From contig JAFGTH010000210.1 of the NCBI GenBank assembly GCA_016934225.1, forward strand, positions 1 to 19,248: a DNA stretch of 19,248 nt, given 5' to 3'. This document shows positions 1 to 8,554 of the stretch, piece by piece (position 1 is the first letter of the stretch; every line of letters starts with the position of its first letter). Origin of the DNA: Lentisphaerota bacterium. Lineage in GTDB: Bacteria > Verrucomicrobiota > Kiritimatiellia > UBA8416 > JAFGTH01. Under the pieces are notes generated by a model that was given only the letters and a program-made list of their open reading frames with translations, had not been told where the DNA came from and searched no databases. The position numbers were made by a program, and so were the translations under genes.

Positions 1-597
1 CCACATCCTGAGGGAAACAGGCGAATCTTAATTGCGAAGAAAAAAGATTATTTTTATGAGATCATTCTGCAGTTAAAATCCGTAAGTTCTGCTTATGAAA
101 TACAGGAAGTACAAATACACCGAGTGGCTGAAAACACAACAGACAGACGTTGGGAACCGTTTCTTGGAAATATACGCGGGTTTTCCTGTGCAAGATACAA
201 TATCGAAGAAAAGAGTAGCTATCGTGCAGGAAAATGCCTTGTCATCAAAGCCCCATCACTTCCCGGCGGTTTTTTCTGGCCTGTCGGTTTGATTTATCAA
301 CCCGTTCAGGACAAATTGCCTCCAGAAATTATCGCGACGGACATGAAGAATCTTGAAACCATCTTCAGGGTAACGACAACCGATGTGGTGCGCGGACATT
401 ACAAAGACGGAAAAAGCGCCAGTGAAAGCACTTTGTTCGTCGAAGTCATTGACACCCGCAACAAACCCTTCAAAATTGTGGACACAAGAAATTTTTCAGG
501 CGGTTATACACCCCCCAAACTCAGCAGTCGCGGTTACGCCAGTCCTCTTCCATTGCAGCAGGCTGTTGATTATATGAGAAGTTTCTATAAGGAATAA
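1..597 (+). CDS. Hypothetical protein, 5'-truncated by the window edge
   Basis: The frame is open from base 1 to the TAA at 595-597, giving 198 visible residues, so the true start lies outside the window. A GTG at 124 could be read as a start, but the open frame continues upstream of it and I see no good ribosome binding site there. I do not recognise the family. The visible part is soluble-looking, with no membrane segment. It has a Gly/Pro-rich stretch (LPGGFFWPVG) in the middle, a charged region around VVRGHYKDGKSASES, and a C-terminus rich in Pro, Ser and Tyr ending in QQAVDYMRSFYKE. A lipoprotein or secreted protein is possible, but the N-terminus is missing. No function is proposed. Confidence 0.7.
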   Translation, partial: PHPEGNRRILIAKKKDYFYEIILQLKSVSSAYEIQEVQIHRVAENTTDRRWEPFLGNIRGFSCARYNIEEKSSYRAGKCLVIKAPSLPGGFFWPVGLIYQPVQDKLPPEIIATDMKNLETIFRVTTTDVVRGHYKDGKSASESTLFVEVIDTRNKPFKIVDTRNFSGGYTPPKLSSRGYASPLPLQQAVDYMRSFYKE

Positions 598-814
598 AAT
601 AAGGGGCGGCAGATACAAACTCCGTCCGATTACGATATTGTTGTCTCGGAGCCTTGATGCGCGTCTCATAGACACGTAAGCATTTAGCCGTCTGAAAATC
701 ATCAAAGTTGATCAGTCCGTGCGCTCATTCTCGAGTCTTCAAGGCGAATCTGCTTCAGAACGGAAGTATTAGCGGCAACATCAAAACATTTCGAAACTAA
801 ATATAATTGCGCAC

Positions 815-827
815 AGTTTATTAAACT
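815..827. repeat. Palindrome AGTTTA-T-TAAACT, candidate operator
   Basis: This is a perfect inverted repeat with six-base arms around a single central T. It lies about 12 bases upstream of the TTGACT box at 840. It shares the TAAAC/GTTTA half-site with the second palindrome at 861-883. A regulator-binding role is inferred from position only. Confidence 0.35.
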
Positions 828-839
828 ATCAATTGTCCG

Positions 840-869
840 TTGACTTCGAAAAACAATATGCTAAACAAT
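840..869 (+). promoter_or_regulatory. Candidate promoter for the phosphoesterase gene
   Basis: TTGACT at 840-845 matches the -35 consensus at five of six bases. AACAAT at 864-869 is a weak -10 (four of six) at a spacing of 18. The leader would be about 85 bases. The -10 lies inside the 861-883 palindrome. Confidence 0.35.
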
Positions 870-883
870 AATAAATCGTTTAG
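861..883. repeat. Palindrome CTAAAC-N11-GTTTAG over the -10 region
   Basis: The outer six bases of each arm are perfectly complementary, and eight of eleven positions per arm match when the symmetry is extended to the centre at 872. It overlaps the candidate -10 of the phosphoesterase promoter, where a repressor would be expected to bind. The AT-rich spacer makes a strong RNA terminator unlikely. Confidence 0.4.
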
Positions 884-959
884 TTTCGTGGCGCTCTTTC
901 AAGGGCAACCCACTGATGCTCGGACGAAGTTCCGGTCCATAAAAAGCAAGAAGGTGTAA

Positions 960-2957
960 ATGAAAAGAGAAGTTGTATTTGGAATTATCGGCGATTCACA
1001 TTCCGCGCCTCCGGCCAGGAAAACCAATCCCATGCACTGGGATTATTTAGGAGACGCTCGGCTTGAAGCCACCGTGGAAGAATTTAACAGAATAAAGCCG
1101 GATTTAGTGCTTCACATGGGCGATGTGGCCAGTTCATGGCCGTTCAGACCGGGCAACAGCGAGGGATTGGAACGCGGAATTTCCATAATGCGCAACCTGA
1201 AAATGCCTTTTTACATAACGCCCGGCAATCACGATGTAGGCAACAAACCGTCGGGCCATGGCGGCGGGAAGACAACCGAGCTTTCAAGCGAAAGTCTCGC
1301 CGAATACCGACGAATTGCAGGCGACGATTATTACTCATTTGAAAAAGAAGGATGTGTTTTTATCAGTTACAATTGTTATCTTTTCGGCTCAGGATTGCCT
1401 GACGAAGATAAGCAATGGCAATGGCTCGAACGGACGTTGAGCGAAAGCGAGGGCAAGCGAATAATTTGTTTTGCACATTGTCCTCCGTATATCGTCCGAC
1501 CGGACGAACCGGGGCCTGGAAATTATGATGCTTGCGACGAACCTTATCGTTCGCAGTTCGTGGACTTGATAAACAAACATAAGGTGGAAATAGTGTTCAC
1601 GGGCCATACTCATCATCCTTTTTTCAATATGCTTGGCTCGGTTCCGCATGTAGTCGTGGGTTCCACGGCATTTGCGCGGATATTTTGTGGGCCCTGGCCG
1701 GAGCATCCGGACGGAGAAGCATTCGACCCGGCAAAAGCAGGCTATTGTTTGGCGCGTTTGTTACCGGACGGCGGCCGACGACTTGCGTGGATCACGCTTG
1801 AAGTACCGGCAAAATCAGATTCTTCAAGGCAAATAGTACTTCCAGCCGCCGTGAGCGACAATGGCACGGCAACCGGATTCGGCGTGGAAAGACACGATTG
1901 GCTTGCGCACCGTGCTGATCGTCATCACAAACCGTCTTATGACGCATGGCCGTTGCAATGGATATTGTCATGGGGTGTCGAAACCGTGGATGTGGTATGG
2001 CCATATGCCCCTTCAGCTCTGGAACGTGACTTGGTGCGTTTTCTAAACGCTTACGGTGTACATGTTAATGCCGTGATACCCGGAAAATATGCGCGCGGCT
2101 TGGAAGCCGGAATAGAAAACGTTGTGAACGGAGCACATGACTGCGGAATTCACTCATGGCTTTTGAACATGCAAGGCGTACCGGAGAAAGCCTTGCTTCC
2201 GCTTTGGCGCCGGCTGGTGAAAGCCAACAGAGGTCAAGCACCCGCGCTGGGCATTGCTGATCTGCCTCTTGACGCAGCAAACGGGCCGGACATAGCCGTG
2301 CTGTTCAAAGATTGCACCGATGCCGGAGCGCGCCTGCATATCCGACTGGAGGGCATACGTCCGGCTTTTTTATGGGAAAATCAAAACACGCCAGGCTTTT
2401 CGCGCTATCTTAACGCGGATGACGCGCTCAAATTCGATGCGTCTCTTTCAAAGCGGGTAACCGGAATTCGCGAGGCATGCGGAACTAATGTTGATATAGC
2501 CGCGTCGGTGGGATCTAACGAAGAATATCTCGCTCGCGGCCGCGAATTCTTTTTCCCTGGCCGTGAACAGGCTGAAACGCGCGTGCTGTGGCTATCGGCC
2601 TGTGCTTGCGTCAGAAATGGGGTAAAACTGGTGTTTACGCCGGTTGTCAATAACAGAACGGGACTGCTTGACGGATATCGCAATCCTCGCACGACATCCT
2701 GGGTGTTTTGGGTTATTACTTCATTCCTGCGTCGCGGAATCATGCCCGGCGAAATAGAGGGAAACGCCGAAGGTTGGCACTGCGATTTCTTTCGGAGCAA
2801 GGAATTCATCGGCCGATTCGCCACGAGTGCAGCTTATATGGAATACGCGAAGTTGCCGAAAAAATGGTCCCATATAGATGCGTTAACAGCCCTGGCTGCC
2901 TCTGATATTCCTGACGGTCCGGCGCTGGCAACGGCAGATATAAATTTGATACATTAA
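960..2957 (+). CDS. Calcineurin-like metallophosphoesterase with large unknown C-terminal domain
   Basis: The protein has 665 residues. Residues 1 to about 285 form a metallophosphoesterase domain with all five signature blocks: D12-x-H14, G54-D55, GNHD at 89-92, H173 in FAHCPP and GHTH at 215-218. These bind a dinuclear metal centre that hydrolyses phosphomono- or diesters. There is no signal peptide, so a cytoplasmic location is likely. Residues from about 300 to 660 do not match a family I can name. They are rich in Trp and Arg, with repeated hydrophobic strand/helix alternation that could be a TIM-barrel-like fold (inference). Normal domain proteins of this type are 250-350 residues, so the C-terminal half is an addition. 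AAGGTG lies seven bases before the ATG. It is upstream of fucI in the same direction, but fucI has its own promoter. The substrate is unknown. Confidence 0.88.
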   Translation: MKREVVFGIIGDSHSAPPARKTNPMHWDYLGDARLEATVEEFNRIKPDLVLHMGDVASSWPFRPGNSEGLERGISIMRNLKMPFYITPGNHDVGNKPSGHGGGKTTELSSESLAEYRRIAGDDYYSFEKEGCVFISYNCYLFGSGLPDEDKQWQWLERTLSESEGKRIICFAHCPPYIVRPDEPGPGNYDACDEPYRSQFVDLINKHKVEIVFTGHTHHPFFNMLGSVPHVVVGSTAFARIFCGPWPEHPDGEAFDPAKAGYCLARLLPDGGRRLAWITLEVPAKSDSSRQIVLPAAVSDNGTATGFGVERHDWLAHRADRHHKPSYDAWPLQWILSWGVETVDVVWPYAPSALERDLVRFLNAYGVHVNAVIPGKYARGLEAGIENVVNGAHDCGIHSWLLNMQGVPEKALLPLWRRLVKANRGQAPALGIADLPLDAANGPDIAVLFKDCTDAGARLHIRLEGIRPAFLWENQNTPGFSRYLNADDALKFDASLSKRVTGIREACGTNVDIAASVGSNEEYLARGREFFFPGREQAETRVLWLSACACVRNGVKLVFTPVVNNRTGLLDGYRNPRTTSWVFWVITSFLRRGIMPGEIEGNAEGWHCDFFRSKEFIGRFATSAAYMEYAKLPKKWSHIDALTALAASDIPDGPALATADINLIH

Positions 2958-3031
2958 ATTCGCGTGATGTAAAAATCCTGGTCCATAGTATCTTTTCGCT
3001 TACTTTCTTGCCGCAAAGATATCGGATGGTG

Positions 3032-3060
3032 TTGCATTCCTGAGCATAGCGCCGTATACT
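3032..3060 (+). promoter_or_regulatory. Promoter of fucI
   Basis: TTGCAT at 3032-3037 and TATACT at 3055-3060 are separated by exactly 17 bases. Each matches the sigma-70-type consensus at five of six positions or nearly so. Transcription would start near 3067, leaving a leader of about 45 bases that ends in AAAGGAGG before the fucI ATG. Confidence 0.6.
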
Positions 3061-3111
3061 CTTATTTTCGGCAATGTAAATAAATCTCTGCATAATAAAG
3101 GAGGCGTTCAA

Positions 3112-4974
3112 ATGTCCAATCAAATAGCTATTGACTTCAAAAAACTAGCAAAGACGCCACGTTGGTTTGTACCGTCGAATCGTCCTCTGGTTGGACACAT
3201 ACCAACCATTGCCATTACGCCTGTCGCGGACGGTCGAACAGGCGCCTTCGAAGACAATCTCGAGCGAACATGGCGTATGGTCGAAAAGGTATATAATCTG
3301 ATCACACAAAACGTCAAATTGCCGGATGGGACGCCAATAAGAGTCGTCGTTGCCCCGGAAATCGTCTATGGACCGCGAACAGGCGCTATTGCTCAAAAAT
3401 ATTATACCGAACAAGGCGTCAACGCGAACATATGGCTCAGCAGATCATGGGCTTACAGCGATGAACTGATGAGCGCCTGCCAGGGAATCGGCAGTTCCGA
3501 ATGGCAACAGGCTGCCTATGGCCTTAACCAAACCGACCGTCCCGGTGCTGTGTGGCTTAAAGCATTTACAGCCGCGATGGACGAAAAGAAACGTCCAATA
3601 TTCTGCATTTATAATCCCGATCTGGAAAATGAGGATGCCCCTCTTTCTCCTTACGTCTCAGAACGCCTGTTGAGATTTGCACGCTGTGCAACGGCCGTAT
3701 CCGAAATACGCGGCAAGAACTATTTGAGCATCGGAAGCGTATCCATGGGAATAATCGGGTCTGATGTGCGTCGTAACACCATGCTCCATTACATGGGAAT
3801 GGGTTCCGTATCGTTAGATATGGTGGCTATCAAAGGTCGCATTGATAAAGGTCTCTATGATCATAATGAACTTGAGAAAGCAGTTAAGTTCATGAAGAAA
3901 TCGTTTAAGTTCGATTTCGGCAAAGGAAAACGACCCAGCAGCAATGACGAACTACTTCGAACGTGCATTAAAATGACTCTCATTGTCCGCGATTTAATGC
4001 ACGGAAATCCCGTCCTTGCCGACGCAGCCGCAGGCAAGAAGCAAGGTTTCAATGCCGATGTCGAATACGCACAAGGCGCCAACGCCATAGCGGCAGGAAC
4101 ACAAGGGCAGCGACAATGGACAGATCTTTATCCCAATTTCGATCTTACGGAATCAATCCTGGGAAGCTCTTTTGATTGGAACGGTTATCGAGCGCCAATA
4201 ATTATTGCCACTGAAAACGACAGCAAGAACGGCACAGGAATGCTGCTTGCCTCCCTCGTGACGGGCATGCCTCAATTGTTTGCGGACATTCGGACAAATT
4301 GGACGCCCGAAAGCATTCAAAACGCCACAGGCGTTAATGTCAAAAAGATTGCGCCCCGCGGCATTATAGACAAAAGAAACTCCGGCGCCGGTGCGCTCGA
4401 TTATGCTGTTGATGTATTTAAAATGGTTCCACCCGGCGCCAGGAAATCCGTACAGACCGTGGCCGAGGCGCTAAGGTCCGGCAAAAACAACCAGAACAAG
4501 CTGATTGCCGCCGCCATTAAAAACACCAAGTACATGGGTGCAGCGCTCACTTACTTCCCCGGCGACGGGCTCTCCAGCCATTATCGAACTCCCGGCGGCA
4601 TACCCATGACCGCTTATCGTTACAATATGGTCGGCGAGATGTTGACTGCTTCAGTTGTTGAAGGAGATACCGTGGACTTACCGGAAAAGGTTGCAAACCA
4701 TATCAGCAAAGTTACCGACCCGACATGGCCGGAAACTTACTGGGCGCCGCGCAACATGACTTCTTTCGAGTACATGTCGCGAATAGGACCTAACCACGAC
4801 GCAAATTCGTTTGGACTGATCGGCGCCGATCTGGTGACTCTCAACGCCATGCTCAGAATCCCAGTAGATATGCACAATGTCGCCCACGAAGATATATTCA
4901 GACCGACAATGTGGGACCGATTTGGCGGGGACGATTTCAGGGCGTGCGCCGAACTTGGCCCGCTGTATCGTTAA
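3112..4974 (+). CDS. fucI: L-fucose isomerase
   Basis: This 620-residue protein resembles FucI along its whole length. FucI interconverts L-fucose and L-fuculose (also D-arabinose and D-ribulose) as a cytoplasmic Mn-dependent enzyme. Recognisable blocks are TDRPGAVWL (141-149), the YLSIGSVSMGIIGSD region (204-218), TQGQRQWTDLYPN (330-342), SSFDWNGYRAP and RIPVDMHNV near the end. The metal ligands of E. coli FucI (E337, D361, H528) correspond to E368 in ATENDS, D392 in FADIRTNW and H562 in GPNHD. The E-to-D spacing of 24 is identical. It is about 30 residues longer than the E. coli enzyme, mostly at the N-terminus. The start is set by AAAGGAGG seven bases upstream. No fuculokinase or class II fuculose-phosphate aldolase lies next to it. 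The operon at the right end of the window may supply analogous steps. Confidence 0.95.
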   Translation: MSNQIAIDFKKLAKTPRWFVPSNRPLVGHIPTIAITPVADGRTGAFEDNLERTWRMVEKVYNLITQNVKLPDGTPIRVVVAPEIVYGPRTGAIAQKYYTEQGVNANIWLSRSWAYSDELMSACQGIGSSEWQQAAYGLNQTDRPGAVWLKAFTAAMDEKKRPIFCIYNPDLENEDAPLSPYVSERLLRFARCATAVSEIRGKNYLSIGSVSMGIIGSDVRRNTMLHYMGMGSVSLDMVAIKGRIDKGLYDHNELEKAVKFMKKSFKFDFGKGKRPSSNDELLRTCIKMTLIVRDLMHGNPVLADAAAGKKQGFNADVEYAQGANAIAAGTQGQRQWTDLYPNFDLTESILGSSFDWNGYRAPIIIATENDSKNGTGMLLASLVTGMPQLFADIRTNWTPESIQNATGVNVKKIAPRGIIDKRNSGAGALDYAVDVFKMVPPGARKSVQTVAEALRSGKNNQNKLIAAAIKNTKYMGAALTYFPGDGLSSHYRTPGGIPMTAYRYNMVGEMLTASVVEGDTVDLPEKVANHISKVTDPTWPETYWAPRNMTSFEYMSRIGPNHDANSFGLIGADLVTLNAMLRIPVDMHNVAHEDIFRPTMWDRFGGDDFRACAELGPLYR

Positions 4975-5045
4975 TTCGATTATTGCGCAAGCATGCGAAC
5001 GGAACCGCCGATGGGCGCTGGAATCTTTTGACAGAGATCAACAGA

Positions 5046-5822
5046 TTATGACCCGTCCGCGTCTTCATTTCGCGCTCGGCCATGCGTTGATGCCCAAACA
5101 ATCCAAATGCAAACTTCGTAAAGCGCAATTAGCGGCACGGACATCAGAATCATTGTAAACGGGTCCGGCGGTGTTAAAAGCATTGATACAATCATGATAA
5201 GCACAATCATATGTCTGCGCTTATCGCGCAACCATTGCCATCGCACGATACCGACACTTCCCAATGCCACAACAATTACCGGCATCTCAAACACCAAACC
5301 AAACGCTATCAGCAACCTCAGCACGAAACTTACATAATTGCCAATATCAATAAACGCGCATTCTATTTGCATAGCGTTGTTGATGCGCAACATTAATTCG
5401 ATAGCAATCGGCATTGTTACGAAATATCCCATGCTGACTCCGGCGATAAACAGAACCGAGCCAAACGCCAACGATGAAATTGCAGCCTTTTTCTCTCGTG
5501 CAGTAAGGCCGGGAAACACAAAACTCCCTATTGCCGCCAGAATGGCCGGTGTCGCCAGCAAGACGCCGGTCCAGAAAACCAGTTTCATGGCGACGGCAAA
5601 ACCTCCCGTCACATGAATAACCTGAAGGAATTGATCGGGATCACGGCCCGCTGCGCGCAACGGCATCTTGAGCCATCTCAATACCATCGGCGCAAGCGGA
5701 ACGGCAACGGCAATGCCGGCGCATATCGCTACAGCACACCATAAAATTGCCCGCCGCAGATCGTCTAAATGCGCCAGAAACGGTTTGGCGGAGCCGTTAT
5801 TTTCGCTATTCTTGAAACTCAT
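5046..5822 (-). CDS. tatC: Sec-independent protein translocase subunit TatC
   Basis: TatC is the polytopic inner-membrane receptor that recognises twin-arginine signal peptides. The 258 residues show about six hydrophobic segments (roughly 25-45, 76-98, 114-136, 163-178, 203-217, 222-243). The N-terminal signature HLDDLRR (18-24) replaces the usual HLEELR. FGLVFEMP has the conserved Glu (E179), and LTPPDPF has the conserved Asp (D220). The open frame extends 40 codons further upstream, but that extension reads through tatA in another frame and has no TatC similarity. I chose the ATG at 5822, 17 bases inside the 3' end of tatA, which implies translational coupling. It is the last gene of the tol-pal-tat operon and is convergent with fucI. 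Confidence 0.93.
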   Translation of the reverse strand: MSFKNSENNGSAKPFLAHLDDLRRAILWCAVAICAGIAVAVPLAPMVLRWLKMPLRAAGRDPDQFLQVIHVTGGFAVAMKLVFWTGVLLATPAILAAIGSFVFPGLTAREKKAAISSLAFGSVLFIAGVSMGYFVTMPIAIELMLRINNAMQIECAFIDIGNYVSFVLRLLIAFGLVFEMPVIVVALGSVGIVRWQWLRDKRRHMIVLIMIVSMLLTPPDPFTMILMSVPLIALYEVCIWIVWASTHGRARNEDADGS

Positions 5823-6138
5823 CTTTCTCTGCGTCCACACTGTCCGTATCCGATTGTTTGTGTTTCGGTTCGTTGCAACATTCGGGTTCATCGGTAGAAT
5901 CAACATTGATGGCCAAATGTTTCCGGTCGTTTTCCGAGGCATCGCTTTCGGAGATTTTCATTATCTGATCGCGAAAATCCTGCGATGCGCGTCTTAATTC
6001 TTCCGCAATTTTACCGATCGTTCGCGCAATATCAGGCAAGCGTCTTGGCCCGAATAATAGAAGGATAACGAGGAACAGAATCAACAGTTCGCCCGAACCG
6101 GGCGTTCCAATAAGAAAACCAAGCGGAAGGACATTCAT
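5806..6138 (-). CDS. tatA: Twin-arginine translocase TatA/TatB family protein
   Basis: The 110-residue protein has one N-terminal membrane segment (about 16-29), the FGP hinge (29-31) and an amphipathic helix (RRLPDIARTIGKIAEELRR). A long acidic, probably disordered tail follows. TatA oligomers form the protein-conducting element used with TatC. A Glu (E17) at the start of the membrane segment resembles the polar residue of TatB, so this single protein may serve both A and B roles. No second TatA/B-like gene is visible here. It starts 20 bases after pal, and its 3' end overlaps tatC. The ribosome binding site is weak. Confidence 0.9.
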   Translation of the reverse strand: MNVLPLGFLIGTPGSGELLILFLVILLLFGPRRLPDIARTIGKIAEELRRASQDFRDQIMKISESDASENDRKHLAINVDSTDEPECCNEPKHKQSDTDSVDAEKDEFQE

Positions 6139-6158
6139 CGTTTATTCAACCCGGACCG

Positions 6159-6671
6159 TCAGCGATAAACGGCGAATTCGACGCGTCTGTTCCGGCGCCA
6201 CGCGGCCTCGTTATGACCAGAACTGATCGGGCGCTCTTCACCATAGCTCCTGGTCTGTATACGCATGGAATTAATTCCCATCTTTACCAAGTTAGCCCTG
6301 ACGGCTTGCGCGCGATTTTCGCCCAATGAAATGTTATACGCGCGACTGCCTCTCTCGTCGCAATGCCCCTCGGTAATGATTCGGACATCCGGATTGTTCC
6401 GCATATATGCAGCGACTTCTTCTATCTTGCGTATTTCTCCGCTATCAACCTGGAAACTGTCATAACGAAACAACACATGTGGAAGGTGAATATTTTCCAC
6501 TCTCCGACCGGTTAGTTCGAATCGTTCTCCAAGCGGCACATCTGACGGTTCCATCCTGTCCGCTCCCTGCAAGCTTCCGATTTCCCGGGTTTTCCCTGAG
6601 CAACCAAATCCGGCCGACGCAACACAAAGCGCCAAGATCAATACTCGCGACCACATATTTCTGTTTGCCAT
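6159..6671 (-). CDS. pal: Peptidoglycan-associated lipoprotein Pal
   Basis: Pal anchors the outer membrane to peptidoglycan and interacts with TolB. The 170-residue precursor has a basic N-terminus, a hydrophobic stretch and a cysteine at 24 (AGFGC), a degenerate lipobox. The C-terminal OmpA-like domain contains the peptidoglycan-binding core TEGHCDERGSRAYNISLGEN and then RRNRRVEF. The ribosome binding site GGGAG sits seven bases before the ATG. It lies 22 bases after tolB, in the canonical tolB-pal order. Confidence 0.95.
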   Translation of the reverse strand: MANRNMWSRVLILALCVASAGFGCSGKTREIGSLQGADRMEPSDVPLGERFELTGRRVENIHLPHVLFRYDSFQVDSGEIRKIEEVAAYMRNNPDVRIITEGHCDERGSRAYNISLGENRAQAVRANLVKMGINSMRIQTRSYGEERPISSGHNEAAWRRNRRVEFAVYR

Positions 6672-6693
6672 TATATATCTCCCGAAAAATCCA

Positions 6694-7908
6694 TTAGGGC
6701 GACCATGAAGGCGAATGGCATTCGCCTTCTAACGAAAATAACTTTACCGAGGTATGACGCATGGTGTCAAGAATGTACAGTTCCGAATGATAAGAGCACG
6801 TGCGCGAACATACGATGTGACGCGAATCTGGGGCCCATGACGGAGATTCATAATCCGCGTCATCTCTTGTTATTTGTGTCTGTTCGCCGGATAACGGATC
6901 GAGAACGCATATATGGTATCTGCCTCCACGCCTGCTGCTATAAGCAATTCTTCCATCAAGACCCCAATCCGGAGATACGTTCTCTGAACCACGGAATGTC
7001 GGCCTTTCCGGTCGTCCGCCATTGCTCTTTACGATATAAAGCTGCGGCGATCCAGCACTGTCGGACACAAAAACAATGCTTTTACCGTCTGGAGACCAAG
7101 AGGGTTCCGCCTCGGCTGCATGCTGCGTCCTGGTTAACCTGGTTAATCTGCCATTTGTGCGTTGCATAACATAAAGCTCCGGATTCCCGTCCTTGGACAG
7201 AATCAAAGCAACCATGCGTCCATCAAAAGACATATCGCCGCCCATATTAATGCCGGGACGGGCAGATATACTTCGACGCATGTTTGTTCGCATATCTATC
7301 TCGTACATGTCCGGAAATCCGTTTGCAAATGATGTGTACAGCAAAACGTCGCCTCCAAAACCCCACTTTGGAGACAGGCACGGAACACCGTCTTTCGTGA
7401 TCCGAATTATCCCATGACCATCGGCGCTGCATACATATAAATCCCGCTGTCCGTCACGCATACCTACCATGGCAATACGTGTGGCCGCTATGCCTCGAAC
7501 GCTTTTGACGGATTCCACAATTTTATCCGCCAGTTTGTGGGCAACAAATCGTGCTTCGTGTGCCGGTTCATTGTACGAAACATTGAAGTAAGTCTTCCCT
7601 GATCCCGTATTCGTCAACCGGCATTTCACAGAAAGACGATCAGATATTTCATTGCATCGCCCCACCGCCACTATGGCGCTGCCGGAGCCGGCAACAATCC
7701 GGAACCATCCCGATCTCACCAGATCATTCCGCAAAGTTTCAAGGAATACGGTCGCAAATTTTTCGCCCGATATTGCTATTCCCGAAATATCCATCGGAAT
7801 TTCGTCGGCGCCGGATTTCACAACATGGACATCCGCGGCCCGCGATGGCGCCATATATAATAGCGTCGCGGCAATTGCACATACAAATCGTCTTTCCCTT
7901 TTACTCAA
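6694..7908 (-). CDS. tolB: Tol-Pal system periplasmic protein TolB
   Basis: TolB is a periplasmic beta-propeller protein that bridges Pal and the inner-membrane Tol complex. The 404-residue precursor has a signal peptide (KRERR, hydrophobic core, cleavage near PSRAA). An N-terminal alpha/beta domain follows. The propeller carries repeated blades of the form PSWSPDGKSIVFVSD, SPDWGLDGRIAYSS and PSWAPDSRHIVCS. The start codon is TTG at 7908. No ATG or GTG precedes the signal peptide in frame, and GGTGGAG at the end of tolA lies at correct spacing. It begins four bases after the tolA stop, so the two are probably coupled. Confidence 0.93.
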   Translation of the reverse strand: MSKRERRFVCAIAATLLYMAPSRAADVHVVKSGADEIPMDISGIAISGEKFATVFLETLRNDLVRSGWFRIVAGSGSAIVAVGRCNEISDRLSVKCRLTNTGSGKTYFNVSYNEPAHEARFVAHKLADKIVESVKSVRGIAATRIAMVGMRDGQRDLYVCSADGHGIIRITKDGVPCLSPKWGFGGDVLLYTSFANGFPDMYEIDMRTNMRRSISARPGINMGGDMSFDGRMVALILSKDGNPELYVMQRTNGRLTRLTRTQHAAEAEPSWSPDGKSIVFVSDSAGSPQLYIVKSNGGRPERPTFRGSENVSPDWGLDGRIAYSSRRGGRYHICVLDPLSGEQTQITRDDADYESPSWAPDSRHIVCSRTCSYHSELYILDTMRHTSVKLFSLEGECHSPSWSP

Positions 7909-7912
7909 ATTC

Positions 7913-8554
7913 TTACTCCACCTTGAAGGAAATCGTTATGATTTTCCGCCGCTCCAGGAATGAAGGAGAAAGGCCATCTATTCTATTGACGGAGCGGACG
8001 GCTTTTTCGACTGATGCGTCCATCACACTATTGCCGGATTTCGTAATCAACTTGCGCTCCCGTAACGAGCCATCAGACTCGAATCTGATCTGCATTTCAG
8101 CGACGACATTGCCAACTTCTTCACGACTCGGTTGCGCCCATACTTCGTAGAGCGCCATTCTGATTCTCTCAAGATAAACCGCATCATCATTCGATGTCTC
8201 TGTTTTCTTGCGTGGAGCCTGCCCTGCGGACAGAAGCTTTTTAATCTCATTTTCGGTCAATTGTTTTGCCGGAGCGACATTGTCAAGCGATTGAGTAACG
8301 CGTTTTGGGCTTACCTTGACTGCCGTTTTGGATTTCGGCGGTAAGGGCTTCGCCACGCGATCAACCTTTGACTTGTTGATTACCGGATCATGAATCACGA
8401 TTGGGGACGGTAACTGTATCAATTCAACGGGCATTATGTATTCGGGTTTGGGAGCGAAAAACGAACGACAACACGAAACAAGAGTCAACGCAACAACAAT
8501 TCCAATGTGCACAATGGTTACCATCTTAAGATCTTGAATATAAGATCTCGTCAT
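7913..8554 (-). CDS. tolA: TolA-like / TonB-family energy transducer
   Basis: The 213-residue protein has one N-terminal membrane segment (about 11-28), then a Pro/Lys-rich periplasmic linker. The C-terminal domain is TonB/TolA-like (YLERIRMALYEVWAQP, MQIRFESDGSLRERKLITKSGN, MDASVEKAVRS). It would carry energy from TolQR across the periplasm to TolB-Pal. It lacks the long alanine-rich helical domain of the 421-residue E. coli TolA, so the name rests on position as much as sequence. Its ATG overlaps the tolR stop (ATGA). Confidence 0.85.
   Translation of the reverse strand: MTRSYIQDLKMVTIVHIGIVVALTLVSCCRSFFAPKPEYIMPVELIQLPSPIVIHDPVINKSKVDRVAKPLPPKSKTAVKVSPKRVTQSLDNVAPAKQLTENEIKKLLSAGQAPRKKTETSNDDAVYLERIRMALYEVWAQPSREEVGNVVAEMQIRFESDGSLRERKLITKSGNSVMDASVEKAVRSVNRIDGLSPSFLERRKIITISFKVE

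Larger units (their letters stand above)
598..959. other. Intergenic region of 362 bases with promoter and palindromes
   Basis: I see no convincing gene here on either strand. The first 200 bases hold nothing I can support, including no clear terminator for the upstream gene. The right half is AT-rich and contains two palindromes sharing a TAAAC/GTTTA half-site (815-827 and 861-883) and a TTGACT -35-like box (840-845). A Shine-Dalgarno-like AAGGTG sits shortly before the ATG at 960. Confidence 0.5.

Noticed and set aside
5006..5017. CGCC-GATG-GGCG hairpin between fucI and tatC
   Set aside because: The stem is only 4 bp with no nearby U-run in either direction, so I do not call it a terminator.
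5823..5942. 40-codon N-terminal extension of TatC
   Set aside because: It reads through the tatA coding region in another frame, and the TatC signature starts only after the ATG at 5822.
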